DNA from: Rhabdornis inornatus
Taxonomy: Eukaryota > Chordata > Aves > Passeriformes > Rhabdornithidae
Length of the DNA: 64,000 bases
Direction: 5' to 3'
Assembly: GCA_013397075.1 (NCBI GenBank)
Contig: VWZS01003516.1
Location: forward strand, 124,001 to 188,000
Shown here: in pieces, positions 25,888-38,567 of the stretch
How the letters are laid out: the number at the start of each line of letters is the position of its first letter
How positions within the stretch are numbered: the first letter of the stretch is position 1
Program-made: the position numbers and the translations under genes
Notes under the pieces: model-generated
Database searches by the model: none
What the model saw: only the letters and a program-made list of their open reading frames with translations
Told to the model about the DNA's origin: nothing

Positions 25888-26178
25888 TCAAAGAGTCACA
25901 GAATGCTTTGGGTGAAAGGAGCCTTAAAGTTAATCCAGCTCCATCTCCCGTGCCATGGGCAGGAACACCTTCCATTATCCCAGGTTGCTCAGAGCCCCAT
26001 CCAGCCTGGCCTTGAACACTTCCAGGGATGGGGCAGCCACAGCTGCCCTGAACAACCTGTGCCAGGGTCTCAGCACCCTCACAGGGAAGAATTTCTTTCT
26101 GATGTCTAGTCTAAACCTGCCCTCTGTCAGCTTAAAGCCATTCTGCCTTATCCCCCTTTTCCTACCACTCCATAACCT
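25888..26178 (-). mobile_element. CR1 retrotransposon fragment with intact ORF2 C-terminus
   Basis: A 5'-truncated CR1 copy on the minus strand. The translated frame reads NGFKLTEGRFRLDIRKKFF and then SLEVFKARLDGALSNLG, ending at a TAA (25977-25975) where CR1 ORF2 proteins normally stop. About 55 codons of CR1 coding are uninterrupted, although VVRHWHRLPRE has decayed to VLRPWHRLFRA. The 3'UTR follows to about 25888, where the words CAGAATGCTTTGGGTG and AAGGAGCC are the antisense of the conserved 3' end. It is less decayed than the other copies in this window. Confidence 0.95.
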
Positions 26179-26550
26179 GGCTTCTCCTGAAAGCCTCCGG
26201 GTGGGGAGGAGAGGGAACTTTACTTTGGTCATGAATCCTGCATTTTCAGTCTTCTCAGTGTCTGTAAAACCTTATAGAGTCTTTAATTTAGTGGGACTTT
26301 GGCACATGTTAAAAGACAGCCACCAACTGAACCTCCCTCCTGAATGAGACACGAAACACCAGGGCCCTTTGAATGGAGTATTAGGGTTTATATTAGGTCT
26401 TCAGGTTATGCTCTTGCTATATGGCCAGCCAATGGACTGGAGACTGTGAGTCTGCAGATGCACATGTGCACAGACACACAACTGGTCCCCAAACTATCAA
26501 TTACAGCACTAAAAAAGAAAGTTCAATATCTGCTAAGTCACCCAGCTGAA

Positions 26551-26598
26551 GAGAAAAAATAAAAAAAATAAAAAAAAAAGGAAAAAAAAGAGAAAAGC
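26551..26598. repeat. A-rich low-complexity tract
   Basis: A run of A broken by single T or G residues. No LINE or SINE body adjoins it recognisably. Confidence 0.85.
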
Positions 26599-29464
26599 AA
26601 GCACAGAAGTGGCTGGAGAACTGTCCAGAAGCAATAAGTGAAGTTTTTAAGCTAAGTTTGAAGACTAGCTGCAACTTGCCACACAGGAAAAAACAGAAGA
26701 CAAAAGCACCATTATGCTTTCTTAAAAATGTAAGAGCACAGCACACACATTCCCTGACAAGGTCATTAAACATGGGTTCAGAGACCCACAGCAGCATATG
26801 CCCGGGTACAATGGGTGTTTACTCTCTGATTCAGCGAGGTGCTGGTATGCATAGGGGTTACTGTCGCCTGAAGAATATCGGTTTTGGCCCCGTGTGGATC
26901 ATAACTGCTTGGTTTGGTTAGAGCACAGAAATGCAGCTAAACCCTCCCCTTCAGATATCTAATTTGTTTGGAATGACAGGCATGTCCTGACTAAAAATTA
27001 ATTCTGCCAGGTGATACAACTTGTTTGAATTTGCAGGAATTTGCCATTTGGAAAAAGGAAAAAGGAAAGACATTTAATTAGGGATGAAGCTGAAGCAGCT
27101 AATTTGATCTTTCCATTGAAAAAAAAAAAAATTACAGGTTAAATATGAAGACTGTGTGCTCTGGGTGAAGCATGCTCCCTGCTTGCAGGTATGCTTTGAT
27201 GAGGTTTCCCCTGCTAAGAAACGCAGCACACGTTTCTGTCGAAGCAATAACTCTATCTTGCTGTTTGTTGCCTTCCTGCCTCTGACTCTGAGCAGATGGC
27301 CCAGCCTTGCCAGGTGTTTATCCAGGGGGCTGCACTCTGGCATTGGGCTCTTTGTGGCAGAGCACCCACAAGGAGGGAAAAGGCAACGCTGGCTGCTGTG
27401 GCAAGAGGAGCTCACCTGCATCTCCAGAGCTTCCCACCCCATGCATTGCCTCAGCTCAGCCTGTCCCCTCACCTTTCCAGTGAAGGAGACTCCCTACTCC
27501 CCTTCCTTTTCCCTGGAGCTGGGCAATCTGTTTTACCCACAGTGTTTTATCACACCAAAACCCTGTGGCACAGCTCCTGTGACAGAATTAGTGCAGTGGG
27601 GAGTTAGAGGCGGGTGGGCACAGTGGTCAGGGCTGGCCCAAGCATGACCACTGTCCACAGCTCTGCTGTGCCCTGGAGAGCCCCAGGGCAGCCTCAAAGG
27701 AGCATCTGTGCTCACCACATCCTCAGGGGTATCTCAGCCCCTGCGCAGACGCAGGATGAACCTTGCAGATTGGTTTGACCTCCCTGCCCACAGACACCCA
27801 GGAAAATTTCCTGTTGGCTTCCAGCACTGCAGATCATTAATAGCACAAAGGACATATCCCAGCAGCAATGGCTTTTGGGTTTCCTCCTCTTCAGGAAAGT
27901 CCAGGGCTCCATTGCTGCTTCTGCCTCCCCTGGGACACCCAGTCCAGGAGTATTATTCAAGAGACCTTTGTCACCTGCCACACTAGAGCGCTTCAAATGC
28001 ACGTGGGTTCAGACTCATCTTTCCCCTGACCATGAGAATTTGGTCTAGACCACTAAAATCACATTTTCTGGAAGTAGGTTCTCAGATGCTGTCACTTCCT
28101 GACAAGGCTCTTTGTCTTTTATCAGGAGGAGTGAAATCAGAAATAAAAGCTAATTATTTACTGGAGGGAGAATTTTTGTTTAAATCTTTTTTTCTCATTA
28201 GTGTCCTTCCAGTTTATTACTCATCTGTGGCTTTTTTACAAGTTGTCTATCAGGTGAGGCGCAGTGAAGTGGTGTTACATTCCATACATGTAGGGGCTTA
28301 GCTGCAGTTTCATTGTGTATTCAACCCTGTAATTAAGACTCAGATGGAAGACTTTATGCCTCTAAAGCAAAGAAATTCTAGGTTTCTTGGCAAAACATTT
28401 GGCTGAGTACATAGAGAGCACCTTAAGTACTTAAATGGTCTCTACGTGAGGAAACCTGATGCCAGAAATGATGTACCTTAAAGGCAGGCTGTTGGGAAAA
28501 GGCAAACAAACCAGCGCTAAAACGCTTGATGTCTCAGGGTACATTCTTCCTGAGTATTGTTTTTTTCTTGGAAGATGCTCTGTGGAAGGAATTGTGTTCT
28601 CAAAAATGACTTGTTGCTGGCACTGGGTTAATGTGAGCCACATTAGGTGTGGGAGTCAGCAAAAAGCACCCAGCTGGTTCTCAATAAATTATGAGGGACT
28701 CGACCGTCGCCTTTAAGCAAATCAATACAGCACTGCTGTGGAGTGCCTACAGCCAGGAATTCTCTGTGGGAGGAAGCCAGCATCTTTCTTAGGGCATGTC
28801 CACCCATGGCTGCAGTGCCTGGTCCCTTCAAGGGGAAGGAGGAGGGCCATGGGACTGCAGGTGAGGTGCATGGCAGGGTTGGTGTTTCAGTGAGTGTGGG
28901 GTGCTGGCACAGGAGGGCTTTACCCAGAGAAAACACCACAGGGAAAAGGGGAAGTGTGTCTCCTTCAGCCCAAAGCTCTGCACAGGACAGCCAAAGGCTG
29001 TGCTCCTGCCTGGGGATGGGCTGGGGCAGTCACAGGGGGGAGGAGATGCTCTCCTCTTGCCAGTGGTGTTTTCCACCTGGGCGTGCACTCATCATCTTCC
29101 CCTGCCTCTCCTCTTTGCACCCTTCCTGCATCCCCCAGGGCCCGCTGATGTGCAAACCACTGCTGGGAGAAAGGCTTTGGAGATGGGAGTCAGCAGAGCA
29201 GCCCTGTGACCCACCTCTCCAATAAACCTGCTGTTTAATTTGCTGTCTCCTGCTGGAAGGCAGTGTCACTCAGTGCAGATTGAGAAGCTGGAATTGTTTG
29301 GTAGAAAGAAGGACACAGTCCTCAGATTCAGGGGCATCACCCACCTTGTGCTCAGACTCCTGGGTAGAGCAACATGGGCTCACAGCCTTAGAGGCCAGCA
29401 CTGAGATAATAAAACACAGCAAGAATATTAATGCTAACAGTAATGGTGTCTGGTTCACACAGTT

Positions 29465-29625
29465 CTTCTTCCAGCAGTTGGTCTCAAAATACTACAAAAA
29501 GGGATCAATAAGTTTTTTTTTAATAGATGGAGAAGCAGTGGCACAGAGCAGTGACCTTGTCACTGTCATCCAGCTGGCTGCCAGCATGGCCAGAACAGAA
29601 TTAAATTCTTAGCCCATGCTTTCCT
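29465..29625 (-). mobile_element. MIR-like SINE remnant
   Basis: CTCAAAATACTACAAAAAGG, AATAGATGGAGAAGCAGTGG, CACAGAGCAGTGACCTTGTC and CATCCAGCTGGCTGCCAGCA match, in order, the antisense MIR core and its flank (cagatggggaaactgaggcacagag, tgacttgtccaaggtcacccagctgg). A T8 run interrupts it at 29513-29520. An old insertion. Confidence 0.65.
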
Positions 29626-30840
29626 CAGCCTAAAACCAACTCAGCTTTGCCAATTTGACTTTTTACAGTGCCATTCTAAAATTTGGCAAAGGAAGGTCCG
29701 TGTATCCTCCATTCACCTCCCCTGTGTTTGGAGCCTATCAAATGCTAAATGAAACAGCAAAACCAGAGCAATAAAGATTTCTATCAATGAGGACCTCCCA
29801 CTGCACAAGGAATGTATTTAGTTTGACCCTCAAAAGTAAGCATTTTGCCAAAATGTCTGCCCGGGCTTTTTTGGGGTATCTGTGTTTCTTTCAAGGAGAT
29901 GGTCTGCATATCAGATGAGCCAGAATTTTTTGGGATGTGCAAATTACAATAGCTTTTTTTGGTTGTTGTTATTAGGCATCAGAGTAAATAAGTATAAGCC
30001 CTACATGGAGCATCTTGTTGAGGCATTCAATGTATATGCTCCAGGGCACAAATATTTTACACACCCTCCCCTTTGATTTTTTTTTAATGGAATATGCAAA
30101 TCATGCATGTTTCAGCTGGGATTGTCTCTCTTTGATCTGACTGTTCTCCATTCTGGAATTTCTCGCAGCAGGGAGAAACTGAACTGAGATGTGCAGCAAC
30201 AGGGAATTTTACCCTGCACTTTCTCCAAGCCTGTTGGGAGCAGCAAACTCACTACAGAGACCTTGGAGGGTGGAAATAGATTTGAAATAAAGTCTCTGCA
30301 AAGGAAGGGCCAGAGACCACTGCTCCAGGCCATTGCAAAGGATGAGCAAAAGGGCTTTGGTACCATCCATGTGAAGATTCACCAACAAAAAGCCATGATT
30401 TCCTTTGAATTGCAATACCTGTTGACAGCATGAGGTGGTAGAAGCAGTGATAGCAGGTCAGGATATGTGCAGCAGGGTGGAGAGCAGCATTTGGCTCTGC
30501 TGCCCAAGCCAAGAGCTGCACCAGTCAAATCCCTGTCAGCACCTGCTCTTAGTGCTGCTATATGTGTGTTATGTTAATGGCTCAGTTTGCTGCCTTTGCC
30601 CAGCACTCTTGGCCCTGCAGGGTCTTAAAAATAGTCCAGGGTGCGAACTGACCGGTGGTGGCACCTTCAGGTGTCCTGCTAAGCAGGGCAGGAGCTGCTC
30701 CATCCACAAGCAAGTCACAGGAAAATGGTTTTAGGAAGCATAGCAAGGGGAAAGGCTGCGGTGAGAGCCACCTGCACACCCAGCCAGGAGGGCAGGGCCA
30801 CAGAAGAGAGGTCAGCTGGAGCAAGGAGCAGTGCCTTGGC

Positions 30841-30925
30841 TACGCTGCCAAAACAGCTCCCGCCAGGGCTTGAATTACCGCCTTTGTGCAAACACCCGCG
30901 CGGCCACCGCCACCAGCTCCGGCTC
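30841..30925. promoter_or_regulatory. Small CpG-dense patch
   Basis: Eight CpG dinucleotides in about 90 bases, including CGCGCGG, in otherwise CpG-poor DNA. No TATA box, start site or downstream gene is visible, so a promoter role is speculative. Confidence 0.2.
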
Positions 30926-31249
30926 TGATGGGGCAGATAGGGCTGGAAGGAAAACAGAGAAAGCAACATATGGTGATAGGGGTGGATTTGCTGGGTGAAA
31001 CCTGCTCCCGCTGGAGCCAGGGGAAGTTTTGCCTCTGACCACAGCAACGGCAAAAGTGGAGCTCAGGGGACTGGACTGGAGGGGTGTTTTGGCACACAGG
31101 GAGATGTGTGATGAATGGACATACCCAGCATGACCATCCACCTGCATTCCAGGCTGTGCTGCAGCAAACCAAGCAGGTTCAGGAATTTAGAAGTTTTCAG
31201 AGATAACCATTTGAGTTGTCTGCAGAAAAATCTACTTATACTGGGGAAA

Positions 31250-31273
31250 TGAGGGAGGGAGAGAGGGAGGGAC
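31250..31273. repeat. GAGG/GGGA purine microsatellite
   Basis: A short run of GAGGGAGG-type units, all purine on the plus strand. Confidence 0.8.
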
Positions 31274-33308
31274 GATGCCCTTCCTGGATTTGGAAAGCAT
31301 TCCTGTTTATTTCTGCTTGCCTGTGGGGGAGAGGGAAGCTCAGTGAATCATCCCAGCCACATTAAGAGCACAACTAAAATTTTACCTGAGCGAGAAGAAA
31401 GCTTTTTCATGGCTCATAAATGCTTATTGATTTGTCCTTATCTATTTGTGTGCCTCTGCATTTCCGGGAGCACAAGTGGAAAGAAAACATCCCTGAAAAA
31501 ACTCAGAACACTATTAGCCGAGGTCTGACCCTCAGCCCCTTGACAGAAATGCAGCCCCTAGCCTCCAGGGATGGGTTTGGTCCATCCTCTGCTGACAAAA
31601 ACAAACCAGCCCTGTCATGTGGAGTGCTTGGCGTGTCGAGCCCCTGGCCTGCAGCAGTGCCCTCCTGTGCTCCTTACTGCCTCTCCCCTGCACACATTTG
31701 CCTTTCAGGCAAGTGCAGGACACTGCCAGGGGTCAGCTGGGGGGTAGCCAAGGGTTTGGCCTGCAGTGTCTTGGGGCTTATCAATGGGCTGTTTTTCAGC
31801 TTGGGATTCCTGAGCTCCTTAGTCACATCTTTGCAGGTAACTATAAATCACCTTCTGCAGAACCCAGGGTTTTGCAATACTTGGCCCTCTGCAATTTTGC
31901 CTCTTCCGTGAATAACAAGAGTGGACATTTTTGCTCTGCTTCAGACAGGCTTTCCAGTTACAGGCTCTGGGTTCACAAAAAATTAGTTGGACTGATTCTG
32001 CTTCCTTGTTGAAGTTATTAAATTTCATTAAAAGCAACTAGAAACACATTACGTTTCTCTACTTGTTTTTCCGTATAAGGAATAGTTGCCAGTGGGCTGG
32101 AAAATTGGCAAAAGCATCCATAAAAGCATCACTAAACAGGCTCAGGGAAAGTCTGGGATGAGATTGCATACCTGCCCAAATGTACATGTTGGTCCAGGCC
32201 TTTCCCCTCAGGTGGCTCAGTGGTGGTTGCTGGTTGGAGCCCCCCTGCTGTTGCTGTGACACTGATCAGTGGTGCAGAAGCAGGTGACTTCTGGGGTCTC
32301 CCTTTCACCCCACATCAGATCCCATCCACTTCTACTAGTGATGGAGTCCCAGAGTGCAAATCCTGCATCCACACTGTTCCTTTGTACTTCATACTGTGCA
32401 GTTTCACAGGGCAGCAGTTTGTCTGGGAGCAGGGCTGCACAGCCAAATGTGTGTCCCAGGCAGTTTCAGCAGATGGTTTAGGAGTGCTGTGGCCATGGTA
32501 GGGCTCTGCCAGGGGCAGGGGCCCTGACAACATTCCCACATGTGCTTTGGTACCCAGGGGATGTGCTGACCAACCATGGTGTCCAGCAGCCTTGGGTGAC
32601 AGCAGTGCCACCGCATGTCTGTGGGGTTTGCCTCTGGGGCAGCTCATCCGGTGGCAAAGTATTCCCACTCCATCAGAACTGAGCAAATTAGGGTAGAAAC
32701 AAGTGTATTGCACACTTTAACATTTACTGCCTCATTTTTCACACAGTCTCCTTCTCTGTCTACAGCTTGGCTAAAACCATGGAAAAAACCCCAGGCCACT
32801 GCAGCAAACCATCAGCATGGCTGTCATGTCTCTGTGCCTGCTCTGCTCTGCCCATGGGAGCAGCTGCCGCATCGGCTGGATTTATTTTTAAATTTCTTTT
32901 TTATTACGGGGATAGTTTTGACTTTTCCACTTTTCAGGTTCACTCACCCTCTCGTTGGTGTCTCTCCCTCTCTGAGCTCACTTCAATAATGCATGACAAG
33001 GGCTGCTCTGCCACAGCAGCAATAATGCAGCACGTCCCGCTCCCTGCGGGGTCAGGTTTCTGCCGCTCGGGAATTCGACAGATGGAAACGCTGGGATTCT
33101 TTCCATGGCCCTCCTGCCTCCCAGGCCCCCAGGATAGCAGAAGATTATCGAGGGCATATCCCAGCACAATCGCAGGCACGGGAGAGGGAGGACCTATGGC
33201 GAGGGTGGTGGGGAGGAAGGAGGGGTATGAGTCATTATTTTAATGAAACTGGTGAAGATGAGAACCTTTCCTATGCCTGGGAAGGCAGTGCACTTACAAT
33301 CACATTGC

Positions 33309-33370
33309 TAATTAAATCAGTTTGGCTTCTTTAAACTAATTTTCTTTCACTCTTATGACTCAACTAATTA
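33309..33370. promoter_or_regulatory. Candidate enhancer core: paired TAATTA sites with AP-1 motif
   Basis: TAATTA homeodomain-type sites occur at 33309-33314 and 33365-33370, both within the word CTAATTAAA, with a TAAT at 33337-33340 and a perfect AP-1 word TGACTCA at 33356-33362. Density is above what the neighbouring DNA shows, but AT-rich DNA yields such words by chance. Function is inferred only. Confidence 0.25.
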
Positions 33371-35197
33371 AAAAACTCAGATACAAGGCCCCCTTACCTC
33401 CATCCCCAAAATGATGCTGGTGTTTCCTTTCCTTTGTTTTTCCTTCATCACATCAGAAGCAGTCCTCTGTTCCAAGGGAGTCTGAAGATGATGTTCAATA
33501 CCTCACCCAGCAGGGATGAGGCCATTATTAGAAGCTCTAGTGCTTCTGTAGAGCATTGTGCTGCCACTCCTGAGTCACTGCTGCTTTAAATATCCACTTC
33601 TTGAGATGCAGGGACTGGTCCATATGATCAGGTTCTTCCCCTGTCCATGCAGGGGATGCTGCTTTCACATCAGTCCTTTTTGTGCCAGTTGCCCCACAGG
33701 TGTCAGCCTGATGCAGAAGAGGAGGAAAGGGAATTTCAGAAGCTGGTCTGGTGGTAGAACAATGTGTATCTTATTTCCCTAATCTGTGAGAGCTGGGGTC
33801 TTCAGGTGGTAGAAGACAGGACAGAAAAAGGTGGATTAGGAAAAGCAAAAATGCACATGAGGTCACTGAAAAGAGGAGCAACCTGGAGGATGTCACAGCT
33901 AAAGCTAAAAAAGATCAAAAAATACAGCTCATTTGAACAGGCTTGTCACACAAAAACAAATTGTAATTTTCTGTGTCGTGTCTTTGTTTCTTTACACTGA
34001 GAAGTATGGATGGGATCAGCATCATGCACAGATCAGGGATATTGGGATTTAAGGATAAAGTGTCAGCACATGCTTGAGTATGCACAGGTGAGGCCATCCT
34101 GAAACATGGGTTGAAACCACCCTCATCCTACAGCCCTGAGGCTGCCTCCCATCACCTCTCACATTCACTGACATTAGGGCATGGTGGTTTCTGACTTCAG
34201 CCCCAGTCCTTTCTGTATGTGGAAAGACCTGGGCTTCTTTGTCCCTAGAAGTCGTCTTTCCTTCCAAAATCTCAAAATCTCAGCTACCTTCTGGATTTCA
34301 TCCCAGACTGAATAGCTGCTTGTTTCAGCAAGAGTCTCTGCACAGTAACAAAAATATTCATCTTCATTTTAGAGCAGGAAACATTGCAAAAGCCAAAGCT
34401 GGTTATACATTATGGTCATGTCAGCTGGCTGAAGAAGTCTCACAAAAATAATGTTGCTGTCAGAAATGATTGCTGGGATATGGAAACACCAGTGCATCAG
34501 AGACCTTGGAGTTTTGGGGACCATTCCACTGCTTCTGCAGCTGCTTTCAGTGGAGAAAGGGTTGAACAGGAGCCCATTACTCAATGCCATGCAGTCCCAG
34601 TGCCTACCTGGGATGCCCAGTTATGGCTGAGTGAGCACAAGGACAGCAGGCTGCTGCCTAGGCTGGGTGCATTCCCTCAGCCTTCTGCAGCTGCAACTCA
34701 CATTTCACACAGCAACAAAGCTGCTACACATGGGACTTAGACACCGCCATAGTGGGAATTCATTCATTCATTTTTGTCTTGGCCAGGACATGCACAATGC
34801 TCTGGCAGCTGTGGGAGCTGAGCATGCAGGAGTAGGAGCAGTGATGCTGTGGACACTGGTGTAGACCTGGTGCTCCATGGCCAGCAGAGCTGGGAGGGGA
34901 AGGAGGATATGTGCTGAACTTTCCCATCCCCAGGTCCCAGTCAGTGCTGGGGTGGCAGGGAGGACGAGGACGTGCTGTGGCACAGCAGGGCTGTGTCAGT
35001 GCCTCTGGCTGGGGAGGGACAGCTGGCTGCTGGCAGAGACATCACCACAGGGCACAGTGACCCTCCCCTCAGCTCCAGGAGGGTATAACATAGAACATCA
35101 GGCAGCCATATCATTTGATATGATATTTATCCCTTCATGAGGCCACTTTGTGGTCTCTGTCAATCCTGGATGACAAGATATGTAGATGGAAGCCAGC

Positions 35198-35265
35198 ATT
35201 TGCTCCATGTCTCAGTTTGCCTGCTCCAGTCAGGCTTAAAGTGCCTTGAGAACAGGCACAGAGAC
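35198..35265 (+). mobile_element. MIR-like SINE scrap
   Basis: CTCCATGTCTCAGTTTGCCT followed by AAAGTGCCTTGAGAACAGGC resembles the sense MIR words ctctgtgcctcagtttcctc and the downstream ctccttgagggcagg. Short and diverged, so tentative. Confidence 0.45.
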
Positions 35266-38200
35266 AGGTCCTGCACCAAAATATGTCACTGCTGGCTGAC
35301 GCAATCCAGGGAAGAGACAAGGGGACTTAAGACAGCTCATGAAAAATATGCCATGAGACTCTCCTTTAAACCTTGCCTTCAGGCTTTTGGACTTAAAAAT
35401 AACACACACACCATTGGCCATTTATGTTTAGCTCACTGGGGGCTTTCTTTCCTGCAGGAATGCAAGGATTAGATGGTCTCCTCTGCTTGGGCAGTGACTC
35501 CAGCAGAAGTGATCATGTTCTTCTCTCCTAAAGCCTGGGCTGGATTGGCAGCAGCGGTGCAACAGCAGATGCATGAATGAGATTCCAGCTCTCCTGCACT
35601 GCTGTGCAGGACAGGCTGTGCCCTACCAGGGCCTGCAAGCCAAGGGAAGACTCCAAGAAGATTGTGGGTGACATTCGGGTCTGTTTTGTGGGCAACAAAC
35701 CCTGCTGATTGCAATCCCCTGATTTCTAGGGGTCAGACCCAGCTGCCTGGCTGAAATTGGTGACCAGTTGCCAGCAGGTTTCAGTGCACTAAAGTGGGAA
35801 TGACAGCAGGAAAATGGCTGCAGAGTTTTGTTAATTAAGGAAGTGTTAGGTAGGCAGGTACTTAACAGGACTCAGCAAAATCATTGGAGTAGAGAGTGAC
35901 ACTGTCTGGAATATTGGCTGTGGCTGGGGGATGTTGGGGGCTTATAAACCTCAGTATGCCCTCAGAGATGAGCTCTCTTCAATATATCAAAACAGTTTGT
36001 GGGGTAAAATGAACAATGGGTCCAGTGCTGGCTCCTCTCCAGTTTCCTTGATTAAGCATTTTTTTGGTCATGTAACAATTTTGGGACTGGTGGGGAAGAT
36101 AGAAATAAAGAGAAGTTTATTGGGAGAAGCCTAGAATGAGCATCCACACAACCTAAGAGAGGGTTTACATCTCAGAGCACACCTGAGATGTGGGCTCTGC
36201 ATCACAGCAGAAGTTAACTTTGACTTTGTCACAGATTGTGTGACACACTTGTGTCTCCATCCCTCGGGGCACAGATGAGTGATGGAGCAGTGTACCAGAG
36301 CAAGCCTGATTTGCCTGGAGATTGTCTTGCAGATACAGGGAGGCAAATCTTGTTCAGAAGGAATCTCATTATCAGGGACAGTGAGGTTGGACCAGGTGCT
36401 GGCTGCCATGCTGGGTGTGGATGTGCTTTCGCTGGGTGGTACCAGCCCTATGTCCTCCCTCAGGAGCAGTCCAACCATCCAGCCAGAGGGATGTGGCAGC
36501 AGGCACTGCTGAGCTCGGGGCTGTGCCCTTCAGAAAATAATTCACAGAGGAGCTGGGGAAGTGGTTTGAGCCCAAATAACACAACACTTCCCCAGCCCTC
36601 CACATCAGCTCAGGGAATCAATGCTGCCTGTCAGAGGCTGCTGAGATTGCCATTACTTTCTCCTGCAGTTTCAAGTCCTCTTAGTGCCTTCTTCTCGTGT
36701 CAGTTCACTGATTTTGGGGTCTAGTCAAAACTCCTTCACACTAGTGCCTCTTAACATTTCACCTCCAACAGAGGTAAGAGCTGCTGCTGTTCCTTTGAGT
36801 CACAGGCTTTCTAAGGCACTGCTTTTGGAGGCTCTCTCACAGTATCACTACTGCACATGGGGAATAGCCTCCTCCTACTCACTGGACTGCTTTGAGATAA
36901 GCAGCCTTCCTCCAAACTGCTTCAGCCTCCTATGATCTTTATGGAGCAATTTGTTATGTCAAGTGTAGGATGTAGCATGGGACACCAGGGCAGTGGTCCT
37001 TAAAATGTGCTGGTTGGAGAAGGAACACTGCAAAGGTGAACTTGAGGTGAGAGGAACACATAGCTCAGATGTCAAATGCCGTCCTGAAGAAGTGTTTGGT
37101 GATGAAATAAAGACTGGTAGACTGTTATGGTGGCTGGTTTGAGAGATCAAGTATCGCCTTCGGGCTAACTGTAAAAATGTGGAGAATCTAAAGGCACATG
37201 GGGCTGGGGAAAGAGAAAAGTGGTAGATGATCATGCATACCAATCTAATAATGCTGGAAATTATTTGAAACAAATTAGAGGTGGAAAGCAAAGAGACAAA
37301 TAATAAAGAAAAGAAGGTGGGAAAGAACAACCTGTAAGTATTGCTAATATTTCTTGTCCTCTATGAGAGAAAAATTTTCCTTGTGGATAATTGGACTCTC
37401 CAGCCGAGTAAGAATGTGTAATTGTAATTCATGTGGAGAAGAAATTGTTGGTTGTCATCATTAATGATAATATATTAGTACTGGATGTTCTGATGAGGGC
37501 CCTCTGTGGTCAAGTAAACATGCCTGCAAGGCTTAGCAATAGTCCCTTCCTTTGAGAGAGCACTTAATTACATCTAGAGAGACCTATTGCATCTTCAAAC
37601 ATGATAAATTACCATTGCTAAGCTCTGACACTACAGTTGCCTATCTACTGAGCAGTGGTAGGGATCAGGAGAATTGGTAGGTGGTTCCTCAGTAAAGTAG
37701 AAATCATTGTCACCATCTGAATCTTCCCTTCATGTGTTTATTTCCACACACCTCCTCATCTCCTGGGTCTGAGCCGTCTGAATGGCACACACAATTCTCT
37801 TCTCTTTTGACCTCCCAGCCCCTTGTCAAGGTGCAATTCCCAAGAGACAAAACACCAGGAGAAGGTTTACCACAACAGTTGACCCAGCTCTTAGGATGAA
37901 AGGAGGTAGCTCACCCAGCAGGTGTTCAAGGACTAAGCAACCCATGAAGATTCATGAAAAAGCCTGTGTTCAACCATTTCACCTCAGCACAGCTGCAGAG
38001 GCATTTACCAGAGAACTTCCACTGCTTCTGAGAGGAAGAGATTGTCTCTGCTTCACGAGTCCCTTGCAGAAGGTGGCTTGAAGAACAGCAGAAACTCCTG
38101 GTGCTGCCTCTGTATTTATGCAAATTAGCTCTTAATGGGGGAAAAAACAACTTCAGAGTGTTTTTTCTGGTCCCCTTTTTGACTTGCTAAGTTTTACCCA

Positions 38201-38567
38201 GTGGTCCCTATTAAAACATTCCTGGGGAGCTGTTGGGGTGGCAGTGTTCAGGCAGGCCAGGAGGAGTTCAGAGGAGCAAACCAGCTCTCCTGATAAAAAT
38301 GAGCCTTCTGAGACAGCTGGAAAGCTCTTTCTTGTGGGCTTTGCTGAATACCATGGTCTAACAGGCCCTTGTGTGCTCCTGGCTGCACGTGCTGGATGCA
38401 CACCCTGGCATGACGTGGTGCTCTTTGTCCAGGCTGCAGGTTGGGCACCCAAATTAAATCAGCACAGACTCACTGAGCCTGCAAAAACAAGAGGTTCATA
38501 AACCACTCTCAGCTATAAACCGAGCCACACGGGCATGGGACTTGCTTGGGCTGCATTTGCCTTGGTT

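Larger units (their letters stand above)
26179..38567. other. Intergenic DNA, no gene seen
   Basis: Mixed composition with an A-rich tract, a GAGG purine run, two MIR-like remnants, a CpG-dense patch and the TAATTA/AP-1 cluster. CpG is also mildly raised at 33030-33190. No coding exon is recognised; open frames up to 163 codons (27156-27647, 31420-31911) show no conserved features. Confidence 0.7.

Noticed and set aside
35592..35611. Perfect 8-bp hairpin TCCTGCAC/GTGCAGGA
   Set aside because: A stem this short is expected by chance in 64 kb and lacks the length of a microRNA precursor.
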